Shown here: positions 25,964 through 33,323 of the stretch, one piece after another
Position numbering within the stretch: position 1 is the stretch's first letter
Layout: each line of letters starts with the position of its first letter
Assembly: GCA_014075295.1 (NCBI GenBank)
Contig: CP046180.1
Location: 1,018,458 to 1,082,457, forward strand
Reading direction: 5' to 3'
Length of the DNA stretch: 64,000 nt
Source: Candidatus Mycalebacterium zealandia
GTDB taxonomy: Bacteria; Desulfobacterota_D; UBA1144; Nemesobacterales; Mycalebacteriaceae
Program-made: the position numbers and the translations under genes
Notes under the pieces: model-generated
Database searches by the model: none
Seen by the model: the letters and a program-made list of their open reading frames with translations, nothing else
Told to the model about the DNA's origin: nothing

Positions 25964-27622
25964 TTGAAACTCGTCTCTCAAGAATCAGATTTTTTTCCTT
26001 CCTCCCTGCCCTCTTCCTGCGGCGTCTATATGATGAAAAACCCGAACGGGAGGATAATTTACATCGGCAAAGCGGCTAACTTGAAAAGCCGCGTGCGGTC
26101 ATATTTCAGCGCGAAAAACGATTCAAGACCGCAAGTGTCATACCTTATGCGCGAAGCGGCGGACATTGACTACATCGTGTCGGTTGACGAGCACGAAGCG
26201 CTTATTCTTGAAAACTCGCTCATCAAAAAACACAAACCGAAATTCAACATTCAGCTCAAAGACGACAAAACCTACGCGTCTTTGCGCCTGTCAATGAACG
26301 AGGAGTTTCCGCGCCTTTCGGTAACGCGCAAAGTGCGCGCGGACGGCGCGTCTTATTTCGGCCCCTTCTCGCACGGCGGCGCGCTGAAACAGAGCGCGAA
26401 ACTCGTCCACCGGCTTTTCACGGTGCGCGACTGCTCAAACAGCAAATTCAAACGGCATTCAAGCCGCCCGTGCCTGAACTACGACATGGGGCTGTGTTCG
26501 GGACCGTGCGCGGGAATGACGGAAAAATCCGAATACCGCGCTCTTTGCCTCAAAGCCGAAGCATTCTTGAGGGGCGACAGAAAAGGCGTGGCGGCGTGGC
26601 TGAAAAAGAAGATGAAAAAGGCGTCCGATGAAACAAGGTACGAAGACGCTTCGCGTTACAAAGACCTTTTGTCCGCGCTTGGGACCGGCGGTCTTGAAAA
26701 GGTCGTGTCGTCAAGTTTCACCGACAGGGACATCATAGAAATGGCGGCGGACGAAAAAAGTTTTGAATTTGTCGTTCTCTTTCACAGAGGCGGCGGAGTT
26801 GTGGACAAAGCGGAGATTTCCGCGAAAAACACGGGCGCGGACGTGCGCTCCGCGTTCGCCGAATTTCTGGGAAGGTTCTACGACGAAGGCAGGCAGGTTC
26901 CGCCCGAAATTATTGTGCCTTCCGAGCCGGAACACAAGCGGACATACGAAAAATGGCTTTCGGAAAAACGCGGCGGCGCGGTCAAAATAGTCGCGCCGAA
27001 AAAAGGAATGAAAACAAAACTTCTGCGTCTCGCGGCGGACAACGCGAGGGAATCTATCAGAAAAAAACGTGCGGGGGAGGAGAAAAACCGCGATGTTCTG
27101 TTCGGACTGAAAAAGGCGTTGAAACTGTCAAAGGTTCCGCGCGAAATAGAGTGTTTTGACATATCCAACACTCAAGGGAAAGAAACAACGGGCTCGGCGG
27201 TACGGTTTAGCGGCGGCGCGCCCGATAAAAAACGCTACAAACGCTACAAAATAAAAACAGTCGCGGGGCAGGATGATTTCGCGGGCATAAAAGAGATGCT
27301 TTCACGGCGGCTCAAAAGAGCGGGTGAAACGAGCTATGAACTGCCTGATTTAATCCTCATAGACGGCGGCAAAGGGCAATTATCCGCCGCAGTTGAAGCG
27401 ATAAGGGAACTTGGATTTTCCGGCGCGGCGGACATCGCGGCGATTGCGAAAGGACGCGGGAGAGAACAGGGAGATTCCATCTACACTCCCGGAAGAAAAA
27501 ATCCATGGACGCCCGTCAAAAACCGCGAAGGCCTCTTTCTTCTTATGAGGATACGGGACGAGGCGCACCGCTTCGCGCTCGGCTACCACAAAACCCTGCG
27601 CGGCAAACGGTTTTTCCGGTAA
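25964..27622 (+). CDS. uvrC: UvrABC system protein C lacking the C-terminal HhH domain
   Basis: 552 residues from TTG 25964; another TTG at 25931 would overlap the symporter by 26 bases. The GIY-YIG nuclease domain comes first (CGVYMMKN...IIYIGKAANLKSRVRSYF). The cysteine-rich CLNYDMGLCSGPC, a UVR domain (KKASDETRYEDASRYKDLL) and the RNase H-like 5' nuclease follow, with catalytic residues in CFDISNTQG, LILIDGGKGQLSAA and IRDEAHRFA. The protein ends at HKTLRGKRFFR, where UvrC normally continues into the (HhH)2 domain of about 60 residues. No HhH-coding frame follows in the 32 bases before rarA. Both cuts should be possible, but DNA binding may differ. Confidence 0.92.
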   Translation: MKLVSQESDFFPSSLPSSCGVYMMKNPNGRIIYIGKAANLKSRVRSYFSAKNDSRPQVSYLMREAADIDYIVSVDEHEALILENSLIKKHKPKFNIQLKDDKTYASLRLSMNEEFPRLSVTRKVRADGASYFGPFSHGGALKQSAKLVHRLFTVRDCSNSKFKRHSSRPCLNYDMGLCSGPCAGMTEKSEYRALCLKAEAFLRGDRKGVAAWLKKKMKKASDETRYEDASRYKDLLSALGTGGLEKVVSSSFTDRDIIEMAADEKSFEFVVLFHRGGGVVDKAEISAKNTGADVRSAFAEFLGRFYDEGRQVPPEIIVPSEPEHKRTYEKWLSEKRGGAVKIVAPKKGMKTKLLRLAADNARESIRKKRAGEEKNRDVLFGLKKALKLSKVPREIECFDISNTQGKETTGSAVRFSGGAPDKKRYKRYKIKTVAGQDDFAGIKEMLSRRLKRAGETSYELPDLILIDGGKGQLSAAVEAIRELGFSGAADIAAIAKGRGREQGDSIYTPGRKNPWTPVKNREGLFLLMRIRDEAHRFALGYHKTLRGKRFFR

Positions 27623-27653
27623 CGGACGCACACTACAAAATTTCGCGGTTTTC

Positions 27654-28907
27654 TCATTTTCTCTTTTTCCATTTCTCATCAAGATATTTTTTAAGCGCGG
27701 CTTCGCGTCCGCGTTCGGACGGTTTGTAGTAAATCCGATTTTTCAGTTTGCCGGGTAGATTTTCCTGACCCGCGAAAGCGTCCTGCTCATCGTGCGGATA
27801 CTGGTAGCCCTTTCCGTAACCCATATCTTTCATCAGGCGCGTGGGCGCGTTTCGTATGTGCATCGGGATTTCAAGGTCGGGATGTTTTTTTACATCGCGT
27901 TCCGCTTCTCTCAAACCCGAATACGCCGCGTTACTTCGCGGGCAACTTGCCAGATAGGTCGCCGTTTGCGCGAGAACAATCCGCGCTTCGGGCATTCCTA
28001 TGTAATTGACCGCCGTGAAGCAGTCCGTTGCGAGTGTAAGCGCGTATGGCTCGGCGTTGCCGATGTCTTCGGACGCGAGCACTATCAACCGCCGCGCGAT
28101 AAAAAGCGGTTCTTCGCCGGCGGCAAGCATTCGCGTGAGATAGTGGAGCGCGCCGTCCGGGTCGCTCGCACGCACGCTTTTTATGAAAGCCGAGATTGTG
28201 TTGTAATGCTCGTCGCCGTCTTTGTCATAACGCGCCCCTTTTTGAAAAACATTTCTGACGGTTGCCGATTCCACTTCACCTCCTGAAAGTGAAACGGCGA
28301 CCTCAAGCGCGTTCAGAAGCGCCCGCGCGTCTCCGCCGCACAGCGCGATTAAATTGTTTCGCGCGTCCGGGGATATTTTCGCGTTGTTGAGCGCAGCGTC
28401 CTTTTCAAGCGCTCTGTCAATTATCAGCGACAAATCATTTTCGCCGAGCGGTTCAAGGCGGTAAACGGCGCACCGCGAAAGCAGGGGCGAGATTACCTCA
28501 AAAGACGGATTTTCCGTTGTCGCGCCAATGAGCACGATTTCGCCTTCCTCAACGCTTTTGAGCAAGGTCGCCTGTTGGGCTTTGTTGAATCTGTGTATTT
28601 CGTCTATGAAAAGCACCGCGCCGCCTTTTCCCTTTGCTTTTGCCGCGCGGGAAAGCGCGTCTCTTATTTCCTTAACACCCGAAGAAACGGCGTCCATATG
28701 GATAAATTCGGCTTCATTTTCCGCCGTGAGAACGCGCGCAAGAGTGGTTTTTCCGGTTCCGGGCGGTCCCCATAAAATCATTGAGCGCGCGCCGCCGCGT
28801 CCGTCCGGGGCGCGCAAAACGCCGTCTCGTCCGAGCAGGTGGCGCTGCCCCGCGATTTCATCAAGGGATTGTGGTCGCATACGCTCTGCAATAGGGGTGT
28901 TTTCCAT
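27654..28907 (-). CDS. rarA: Replication-associated recombination protein A (MgsA/RarA AAA+ ATPase)
   Basis: 417 residues. It acts at stalled replication forks with SSB and the recombination machinery. The start PIAERMRPQSLDEIAGQRHL, Walker A GPPGTGKT (47-54), Walker B AVLFIDEIHRF and sensor GATTENPSFEV are clear. The C-terminal helical tetramer region has RNAPTRLMKDMGYGKGYQYP, typical of RarA and absent from RuvB. It lies tail-to-tail with uvrC. Confidence 0.94.
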   Translation of the reverse strand: MENTPIAERMRPQSLDEIAGQRHLLGRDGVLRAPDGRGGARSMILWGPPGTGKTTLARVLTAENEAEFIHMDAVSSGVKEIRDALSRAAKAKGKGGAVLFIDEIHRFNKAQQATLLKSVEEGEIVLIGATTENPSFEVISPLLSRCAVYRLEPLGENDLSLIIDRALEKDAALNNAKISPDARNNLIALCGGDARALLNALEVAVSLSGGEVESATVRNVFQKGARYDKDGDEHYNTISAFIKSVRASDPDGALHYLTRMLAAGEEPLFIARRLIVLASEDIGNAEPYALTLATDCFTAVNYIGMPEARIVLAQTATYLASCPRSNAAYSGLREAERDVKKHPDLEIPMHIRNAPTRLMKDMGYGKGYQYPHDEQDAFAGQENLPGKLKNRIYYKPSERGREAALKKYLDEKWKKRK

Positions 28908-28962
28908 GTCCGTATTATACCGGAGCGCCTCCGCGCCTTTTTCCGCCGCCTGCTTTTTGGGT

Positions 28963-28968
28963 TATAAT
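28963..28968 (+). promoter_or_regulatory. -10 box eight bases before the M42 peptidase start
   Basis: A perfect TATAAT at 28963-28968 is followed by eight bases and then the ATG at 28977. The -35 is weak (T-rich, about 28940-28945). The predicted transcript start is at or one to two bases before the ATG, so the mRNA may be leaderless. No Shine-Dalgarno sequence is seen. Confidence 0.5.
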
Positions 28969-28976
28969 GCGACTTC

Positions 28977-30005
28977 ATGAACATCAAACTGCTGAAACAA
29001 CTGTGCGACATTCCCGGCATACCCGGAGACGAGGGCGCGGTTAGGGATTTCGCGGTTTCCGAACTGCGTAAATACACGAAAGACATCTCCGTTGATGTGC
29101 TGGGCAACGTCATCGCGCGCATTGGCGGCAAAGGGAAAAAACTTGTTGTTGACGCCCACATGGACGAGGTGGGCTTTATGGTAAGCCATATTGACGCTCA
29201 CGGTTTTGTCCGGGTTTGTGCGCTCGGAGGGATTGACGCGAAGGTTTTTTACGGACAGCGCGTTGTGGTTCACGGCTCAAAACCGCTGGGCGCGATGGTG
29301 GGGGCGATTCCCCCGCACATAAGCAAAACCGGCGGAGACAGGGGAGTTCCCGAAATTGAGGACTGCGTGCTTGACCTCGGTCTTTCCGCGGCGAAGGTGA
29401 AAAAATATGTCAAAATCGGCGACCCCGTTATCTTTGACACCGAACTGCGGGAAACCGAAGATGCCGTAATCGCCCGCTCCATTGATGACCGGGTCGGCAT
29501 TTTTGTCATTCTTTCCGCGCTCGCGGCAAAACCGAAACCGGCTTGCGACCTGTTTGTTACGCTCACGGTTCAGGAAGAGCCGGGCTTGAGAGGTGCGCGC
29601 GTAATCACGCCCGCGATTGAGCCGGATTTTGTTATCGCGCTTGAAGGAACGGTCGCGATGGATTTGCCCGGAGTCGCACCGCACAAAAGTCTCGCAAATA
29701 TCGGCAAAGGTCCCGAAGTGCGTCTTTCAGACCGCTATCTCGTTGCCGACAGGGGTTTGAGTTTTTTCATAAAATCAGTCGCGGACAAAAAGAAAATTCC
29801 GTGTCAAATCACGGTTAAAAAAGCGGGCGGAACAAACGCGACCGCGATGCAGGTAACCGGAAAGGGAACCAGAGCGGCGGTTGTTTCCGTGCCGACACGG
29901 TATCTGCACAGCCCCGGCTCGGTTGCCTACAAAAGCGACATTGAAGCCGCAATCAAACTGATGAAAAGCGTGATTGAGGGAATTGGCGCGGTGAAAACCG
30001 CGTAA
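28977..30005 (+). CDS. M42 family metallo-aminopeptidase
   Basis: 342 residues. Members are cobalt or zinc aminopeptidases forming tetrahedral dodecamers that finish off peptides in the cytoplasm. Metal ligands appear in VVDAHMDEVGF (H and D), RSIDDRVG (D), the catalytic VQEEPGLRGA (E-E), EGTVAMDLP (E/D) and RYLHSPGSV (H). The insert domain HGSKPLGAMVGAIPPH is typical. The specificity (glutamyl, leucyl or others) cannot be decided from the sequence. Confidence 0.92.
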   Translation: MNIKLLKQLCDIPGIPGDEGAVRDFAVSELRKYTKDISVDVLGNVIARIGGKGKKLVVDAHMDEVGFMVSHIDAHGFVRVCALGGIDAKVFYGQRVVVHGSKPLGAMVGAIPPHISKTGGDRGVPEIEDCVLDLGLSAAKVKKYVKIGDPVIFDTELRETEDAVIARSIDDRVGIFVILSALAAKPKPACDLFVTLTVQEEPGLRGARVITPAIEPDFVIALEGTVAMDLPGVAPHKSLANIGKGPEVRLSDRYLVADRGLSFFIKSVADKKKIPCQITVKKAGGTNATAMQVTGKGTRAAVVSVPTRYLHSPGSVAYKSDIEAAIKLMKSVIEGIGAVKTA

Positions 30006-30019
30006 CAGAAACCAGTGAA

Positions 30020-30349
30020 ATGTGCGCTTCAAACCTCACCGTAATTTTCAAATCGTGCCTCACGGAGGTGGAAGGCGAAGCACCCGATTCGGTTTTTTCC
30101 GATTTTGAAACCGCGATAAGGAATAAAAAATACGATGTCCAGGACACAACAATTATTGAAGCGGTTGTGAAAGAGGAAGCGGATTCGCTTAAACAGTCAT
30201 TTCTTGAAAGTTTCGCGGATTACGAAAAATCCGCTCCCGCTGGCTGGAATGCGGAAAAATCCGCAAAATCGGTTGAGATTTTCTGCGGTTGCCTTGAAAT
30301 TCTTATAAACTACTACTACAACAACACTATCGCGGGGCAGTTTTCATGA
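30020..30349 (+). CDS. Conserved-looking hypothetical protein, helical and acidic
   Basis: 109 residues, mostly helical and acidic (EEADSLKQSFLESFADYEKS). There is no membrane segment, no signal peptide and no recognised motif. The C-terminus NYYYNNTIAGQFS is polar. It lies 14 bases after the M42 peptidase and overlaps gloA by four bases (ATGA), so the three are probably one operon. I do not recognise the family. Confidence 0.7.
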   Translation: MCASNLTVIFKSCLTEVEGEAPDSVFSDFETAIRNKKYDVQDTTIIEAVVKEEADSLKQSFLESFADYEKSAPAGWNAEKSAKSVEIFCGCLEILINYYYNNTIAGQFS

Positions 30350-30732
30350 AATATTTGCACACAATGATACGAGTTGGCGAGTTGGAAAGGTCAATCCGTT
30401 TCTACACCGAGGTTCTAGAGCTTGTTCACCACCGCACAACGGACTATCCGGACGGCGAATTTTCGCTCGCTTTTCTCGGATACGGCGGCGACTCCGAGCC
30501 GTTTCTTGAACTCACATACAACTACGGAGTGAGCGAATACGAACACGGCGGCGCGTATGGGCACATGGCTTTCGCCGTGGAAGACATCAAAGCCGCATGC
30601 GACAAAATCACCGAACTCGGCGGCAGGGTTACGCGCCCTCCGGGTCCGATGAAACACGGCAAAACTGTTCTCGCCTTCATTGAAGACCCTGACGGCTACA
30701 AGGTTGAACTCATAGAGAGAGGAAATCCCTGA
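30346..30732 (+). CDS. gloA: Lactoylglutathione lyase (glyoxalase I)
   Basis: 128 residues, the length of bacterial GlxI. It isomerises the hemithioacetal of methylglyoxal and a thiol to a lactoyl thioester. The metal ligands fall where expected: H5 (MKYLHTMIRV), E55 (EPFLELTYNY), H73 (YGHMAFAV), E121 (YKVELIE). RSIRFYTEVLEL and IEDPDGYKVELIER are the family motifs. The nickel-type pattern without eukaryotic inserts is seen. Confidence 0.95.
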   Translation: MKYLHTMIRVGELERSIRFYTEVLELVHHRTTDYPDGEFSLAFLGYGGDSEPFLELTYNYGVSEYEHGGAYGHMAFAVEDIKAACDKITELGGRVTRPPGPMKHGKTVLAFIEDPDGYKVELIERGNP

Positions 30733-30746
30733 AAACAAGGGCGACT

Positions 30747-30756
30747 CCCCCCCCCC
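30747..30756 (+). repeat. Homopolymer run of ten C
   Basis: Ten consecutive C, then T and four more C, 15 bases after the gloA stop and upstream of the damaged reading frame at 30793-31306. Such runs slip in replication and in sequencing. Confidence 0.9.
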
Positions 30757-30792
30757 TCCCCAAAAAACAGGTTAATTTTCAATCGGCTAAGA

Positions 30793-31306
30793 GTGCCACT
30801 GAAACAGACAAGCGCGAATGCATTTGTGGATGCTATTCTCCAATCATCCGAATTTACACATGCGGATGCCAACTCTGATGATTTGCTGACACTGGCAAGT
30901 AATATTGACAGCCAAGCATCATTGTCCATTATCGACGACCTTTTTGCTGAAGATCTCTCCTCCTTAGACACTCCGCAGGGAGATGTCTTTTACCAGAATC
31001 TTGATACGGAGCCGACACTTTTCCACTTGACGTTCCCCATTTACGTCACGGCATTTTCCACTCCGAAGGAGGAGTGAACGCGTCTGGAAGCGTAGGAACG
31101 GGAATTATGTTTGCGATGTTGGAGATGAGGTGGGAGGCGGAGCAACATGGCCTGTTTTCGCGAAGGAGGGAATTTCAATTCCCGTAACGGAAAAATCCGA
31201 AGTTTCGCTTGACGGCAGGTTTCATTATTCTCTCACAACTCCAAGGGCGGTTGAAAACATCTGGAGTCTGAGCGTAAGCGCCGGATTTTCATGCTTTTTT
31301 AGATAA
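30793..31306 (+). pseudogene. Decayed gene, possibly an outer-membrane or surface protein remnant
   Basis: A 94-codon frame (GTG 30793 to TGA 31077) has no recognised domain. Two further frames seem to continue it: FHLDVPHLRHGIFHSEGG and NASGSVGTG in a second frame over about 31021-31110, then NYVCDVGDEVGGGATWPVF and on to SLSVSAGFSCFFR in a third, ending TAA 31304-31306. Each change equals one missing base. The final segment, with alternating polar and hydrophobic residues and an aromatic end, resembles a last beta-barrel strand. Base composition is lower in G+C than around it. It may instead be one short real gene plus noncoding DNA. Confidence 0.45.
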
Positions 31307-31322
31307 CACAAACACAACTTGT

Positions 31323-31351
31323 AGATGACGGAAAACTCTTTTCCGTCATCT
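31323..31351. terminator. Perfect 13-bp inverted repeat with 3-base loop
   Basis: AGATGACGGAAAA-CTC-TTTTCCGTCATCT forms a perfect hairpin between the decayed gene and the convergent zinc-ribbon gene, overlapping the latter's stop codon (31346-31348). There is no long T run outside the stem, but the A/T pairs next to the loop could work as a weak two-way terminator or an RNA stability element. Confidence 0.5.
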
Positions 31352-31546
31352 GTAGGTGTGTTCCTTCAAATGCTTTTTGTCGGTAATCACCTTTAGCGTT
31401 TCACCGCAGTTTTCGCAGGCAAAGGTTACTTTTACGGGCGCGTGGCTTATGCCGAGCGTTACAAGAAACCAGCCAAGCGCGGAATAGGACGATTTGGGAG
31501 ACACAAGCGGCGCGCCGACTTTGTTCCCGCATTTACAGGCTTTCAT
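31346..31546 (-). CDS. Small zinc-ribbon protein, unknown
   Basis: 66 residues from ATG 31546, one base after the aldo-keto reductase stop; the longer reading lies inside that gene. Two cysteine pairs suggest a zinc ribbon: CKCGNK near the start and CENCGETLKV at about 45-54. Between them is a short hydrophobic stretch (YSALGWFLVTLGIS). The tail is basic. It is the last gene of an aquaporin-reductase-ribbon set. Function unknown. Confidence 0.7.
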   Translation of the reverse strand: MKACKCGNKVGAPLVSPKSSYSALGWFLVTLGISHAPVKVTFACENCGETLKVITDKKHLKEHTYR

Positions 31547-31547
31547 A

Positions 31548-32345
31548 TTAAAACGCCTCGCACAGGGCGCGGAACTGCGCATCATCAAGACGCCAGCCGG
31601 AACAGCCGCAGTTTTCAACCGTTCGCTCAATACTGTCTGATTTAGGAATAACAACCACACAGTCCCGGCACAAACACCAGTTTAGCGCGACTTGCGCTTC
31701 GGTTTTGTCGGTTTCCCGAGCTATTTTACTCAAAAGCCCGTATCCGCCGCCCGATGACTCGCGGCACAGACGCCCGCTGTCAAGCGGCGTGTAGGCAATA
31801 AGCGTAACACCGTTTCGCTCGCAAAACGGAAGTAAATCGTCCTCAATCTGCCTGTCATTCAAACTGTAGCGAACCTGATTTGAAACAATCCGGGCGTTCG
31901 GCATATAACTCTGCGCCTCCTCAAACTCTGCGACCGAAAAATTGCTCACGCCTATATAACGCGCGAGTCCGTTGTCCAGAAGTTTACTCATAGCCCGCAT
32001 TGTATCTTTTATCGAAAAAACTGGATTAGCCCAGTGGATTTGATAAAGGTCAATCACATCGACGCCAAGTTTTTCCAGACTCGCGTCCGCGGACTTGAGA
32101 ACGTTGTCATAGCCGAGATTGCGCCCCGAAACCTTTGTCGCCATAAAAACATCGCCGCACGCGCGCCGCGCTGCTTCTCCCGAAACCCTTTCCGTGCCAT
32201 ACCCCTCGGCGGTGTCTATGAAGCGCGAGCCAAGTTTGATTCCGGCTTCAAGCGGCGCGGTGTCAGCTGTGTAGTTCCATGTTCCGAGACCGATTTCCGG
32301 AATTTGCGCGCCCGTGCCTCCAAGGGTTTTGAGTCCGATTTTCAT
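31548..32345 (-). CDS. Aldo/keto reductase
   Basis: 265 residues from MKIGLKTLGGTGAQIPEIGL, the conserved AKR start; the longer frame to 32483 overlaps the aquaporin. It is an NADPH-dependent carbonyl reductase with a TIM barrel. The catalytic tetrad is visible: Asp in FIDTAEGYG with its Tyr, Lys in MATKVSGR, His in YQIHWANP. The cofactor site VVIPKSDSIERTVEN lies near the C-terminus. The substrate is unknown. It follows the aquaporin by 13 bases. Confidence 0.9.
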   Translation of the reverse strand: MKIGLKTLGGTGAQIPEIGLGTWNYTADTAPLEAGIKLGSRFIDTAEGYGTERVSGEAARRACGDVFMATKVSGRNLGYDNVLKSADASLEKLGVDVIDLYQIHWANPVFSIKDTMRAMSKLLDNGLARYIGVSNFSVAEFEEAQSYMPNARIVSNQVRYSLNDRQIEDDLLPFCERNGVTLIAYTPLDSGRLCRESSGGGYGLLSKIARETDKTEAQVALNWCLCRDCVVVIPKSDSIERTVENCGCSGWRLDDAQFRALCEAF

Positions 32346-32358
32346 TCGGGAGTAAAAC

Positions 32359-32787
32359 TCACTTTTCCCCTTTTGTGAACAGGAAAACAAACGCCGCGGC
32401 AACTCCGCCCGCAAGACTCGCCGCCGTGTAAAGACCGAGCATGGATAAATCCGTCGCGCTTCTGACAAAAAGTCCCGCCGCAACCGCCGGATTAAAAACC
32501 GCGCCCGAAACGGGACCCACCAATATCATGCCGCCAAAAATCACAAACCCTATCGCGAGCCCGTATGGAAAAACCTCGCGCACGGGCGCGCTTCCGCGCA
32601 GAAACAGTGAAACCGTTACGGCGGGATTGTAATGAGCGCCCGATATGTGAGCACCCGCGAATATCATCGCTATCAAAACGCCCGTGATTGCGAACGGAGC
32701 TAAATCTCCCGATGAGATTCCAATTGCGAAAACAAGAAAGAAAGCGTCGATAAATTCAACGACAAGTTTTTTCGCCAGAATGTGCAT
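32359..32787 (-). CDS. Very short MIP/aquaporin-family protein with two NPA motifs
   Basis: 142 residues from ATG 32787 (AAGGTGG upstream); usual members have about 230-270. Helix 1 is about 8-26, helix 2 about 31-49, then HISGAHYNPAVT (first NPA 54-56), a single helix about 74-92, FNPAVAAGLF (second NPA 99-101), and a last helix about 116-137. The two NPA motifs are 45 residues apart, against about 120 in AqpZ, so the end of helix 3, all of helix 4 and the start of helix 5 are missing. The Arg that usually follows the second NPA is absent (NPAV). It may be a pore of unusual build or a non-functional relic. Confidence 0.7.
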   Translation of the reverse strand: MHILAKKLVVEFIDAFFLVFAIGISSGDLAPFAITGVLIAMIFAGAHISGAHYNPAVTVSLFLRGSAPVREVFPYGLAIGFVIFGGMILVGPVSGAVFNPAVAAGLFVRSATDLSMLGLYTAASLAGGVAAAFVFLFTKGEK

Positions 32788-32865
32788 TAAATTTCCACCT
32801 TTTGACAAGGAAAACCGGAGTTTTATTATCCATTTGAGAGGGGCGTTATTCAAGTTCGCGCCGTT

Positions 32866-32894
32866 TTGACAATACGGGGCGGGGTGGCTACACT
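32866..32894 (+). promoter_or_regulatory. Promoter immediately before the SufT-like gene
   Basis: TTGACA (32866-32871), 17-base spacer, TACACT (32889-32894). The ATG at 32903 is eight bases after the -10, so the predicted start (about 32901) makes the message leaderless. The only GGAG-like run is within the spacer, upstream of the transcript. Confidence 0.6.
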
Positions 32895-32902
32895 CAAAAC
32901 AA

Positions 32903-33310
32903 ATGGCGATGAAAAAAATCATAACGATTCAGCCCGACTCTCAGGAAGGCGAAAAAGCCCCCGATTCGGGAGTTCAATTCAAGAAATTCGAGAAAAAAGA
33001 CACCGCTCCCGCCGAATTGACCAAAGAGACGGTTTTTGAAGCGCTCGGGCAGGTGAACGACCCCGAGCTTCCGGTGAGCATTGTTGACCTCGGACTGATT
33101 TACGATGTGCAGATTTCGGGCAACGACGTGGGATTGAAAATGACCCTCACAACTCCGGGCTGTTCAATGGGCGGAATGATATCGGGACAGGCGGAAGAAG
33201 CGCTGAAAGCCATTGGCGCAAGAAATGTTCTTGTGCAAATGGTTTGGGACCCGCCATGGAATCCGGACATGATGTCACCAGAAGCAAAGCGCAAACTCGG
33301 CGTGGAGTAA
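32903..33310 (+). CDS. SufT/MIP18-like DUF59 iron-sulfur assembly protein
   Basis: 135 residues. After a 38-residue charged N-terminal part, the DUF59 domain has VNDPELPVSIVDLGLIYDV (about 51-69), LTTPGCSMGGMIS with the conserved cysteine, and MVWDPPWNPDMMSPEAKRKL. The family helps iron-sulfur protein maturation (SufT, PaaD, MIP18). It precedes Mrp, another cluster carrier, by 13 bases. A paa-type role is unlikely, because no phenylacetate genes are near. An alternative ATG is six bases downstream. Confidence 0.9.
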   Translation: MAMKKIITIQPDSQEGEKAPDSGVQFKKFEKKDTAPAELTKETVFEALGQVNDPELPVSIVDLGLIYDVQISGNDVGLKMTLTTPGCSMGGMISGQAEEALKAIGARNVLVQMVWDPPWNPDMMSPEAKRKLGVE

Positions 33311-33323
33311 TTTCTTTACCGAT

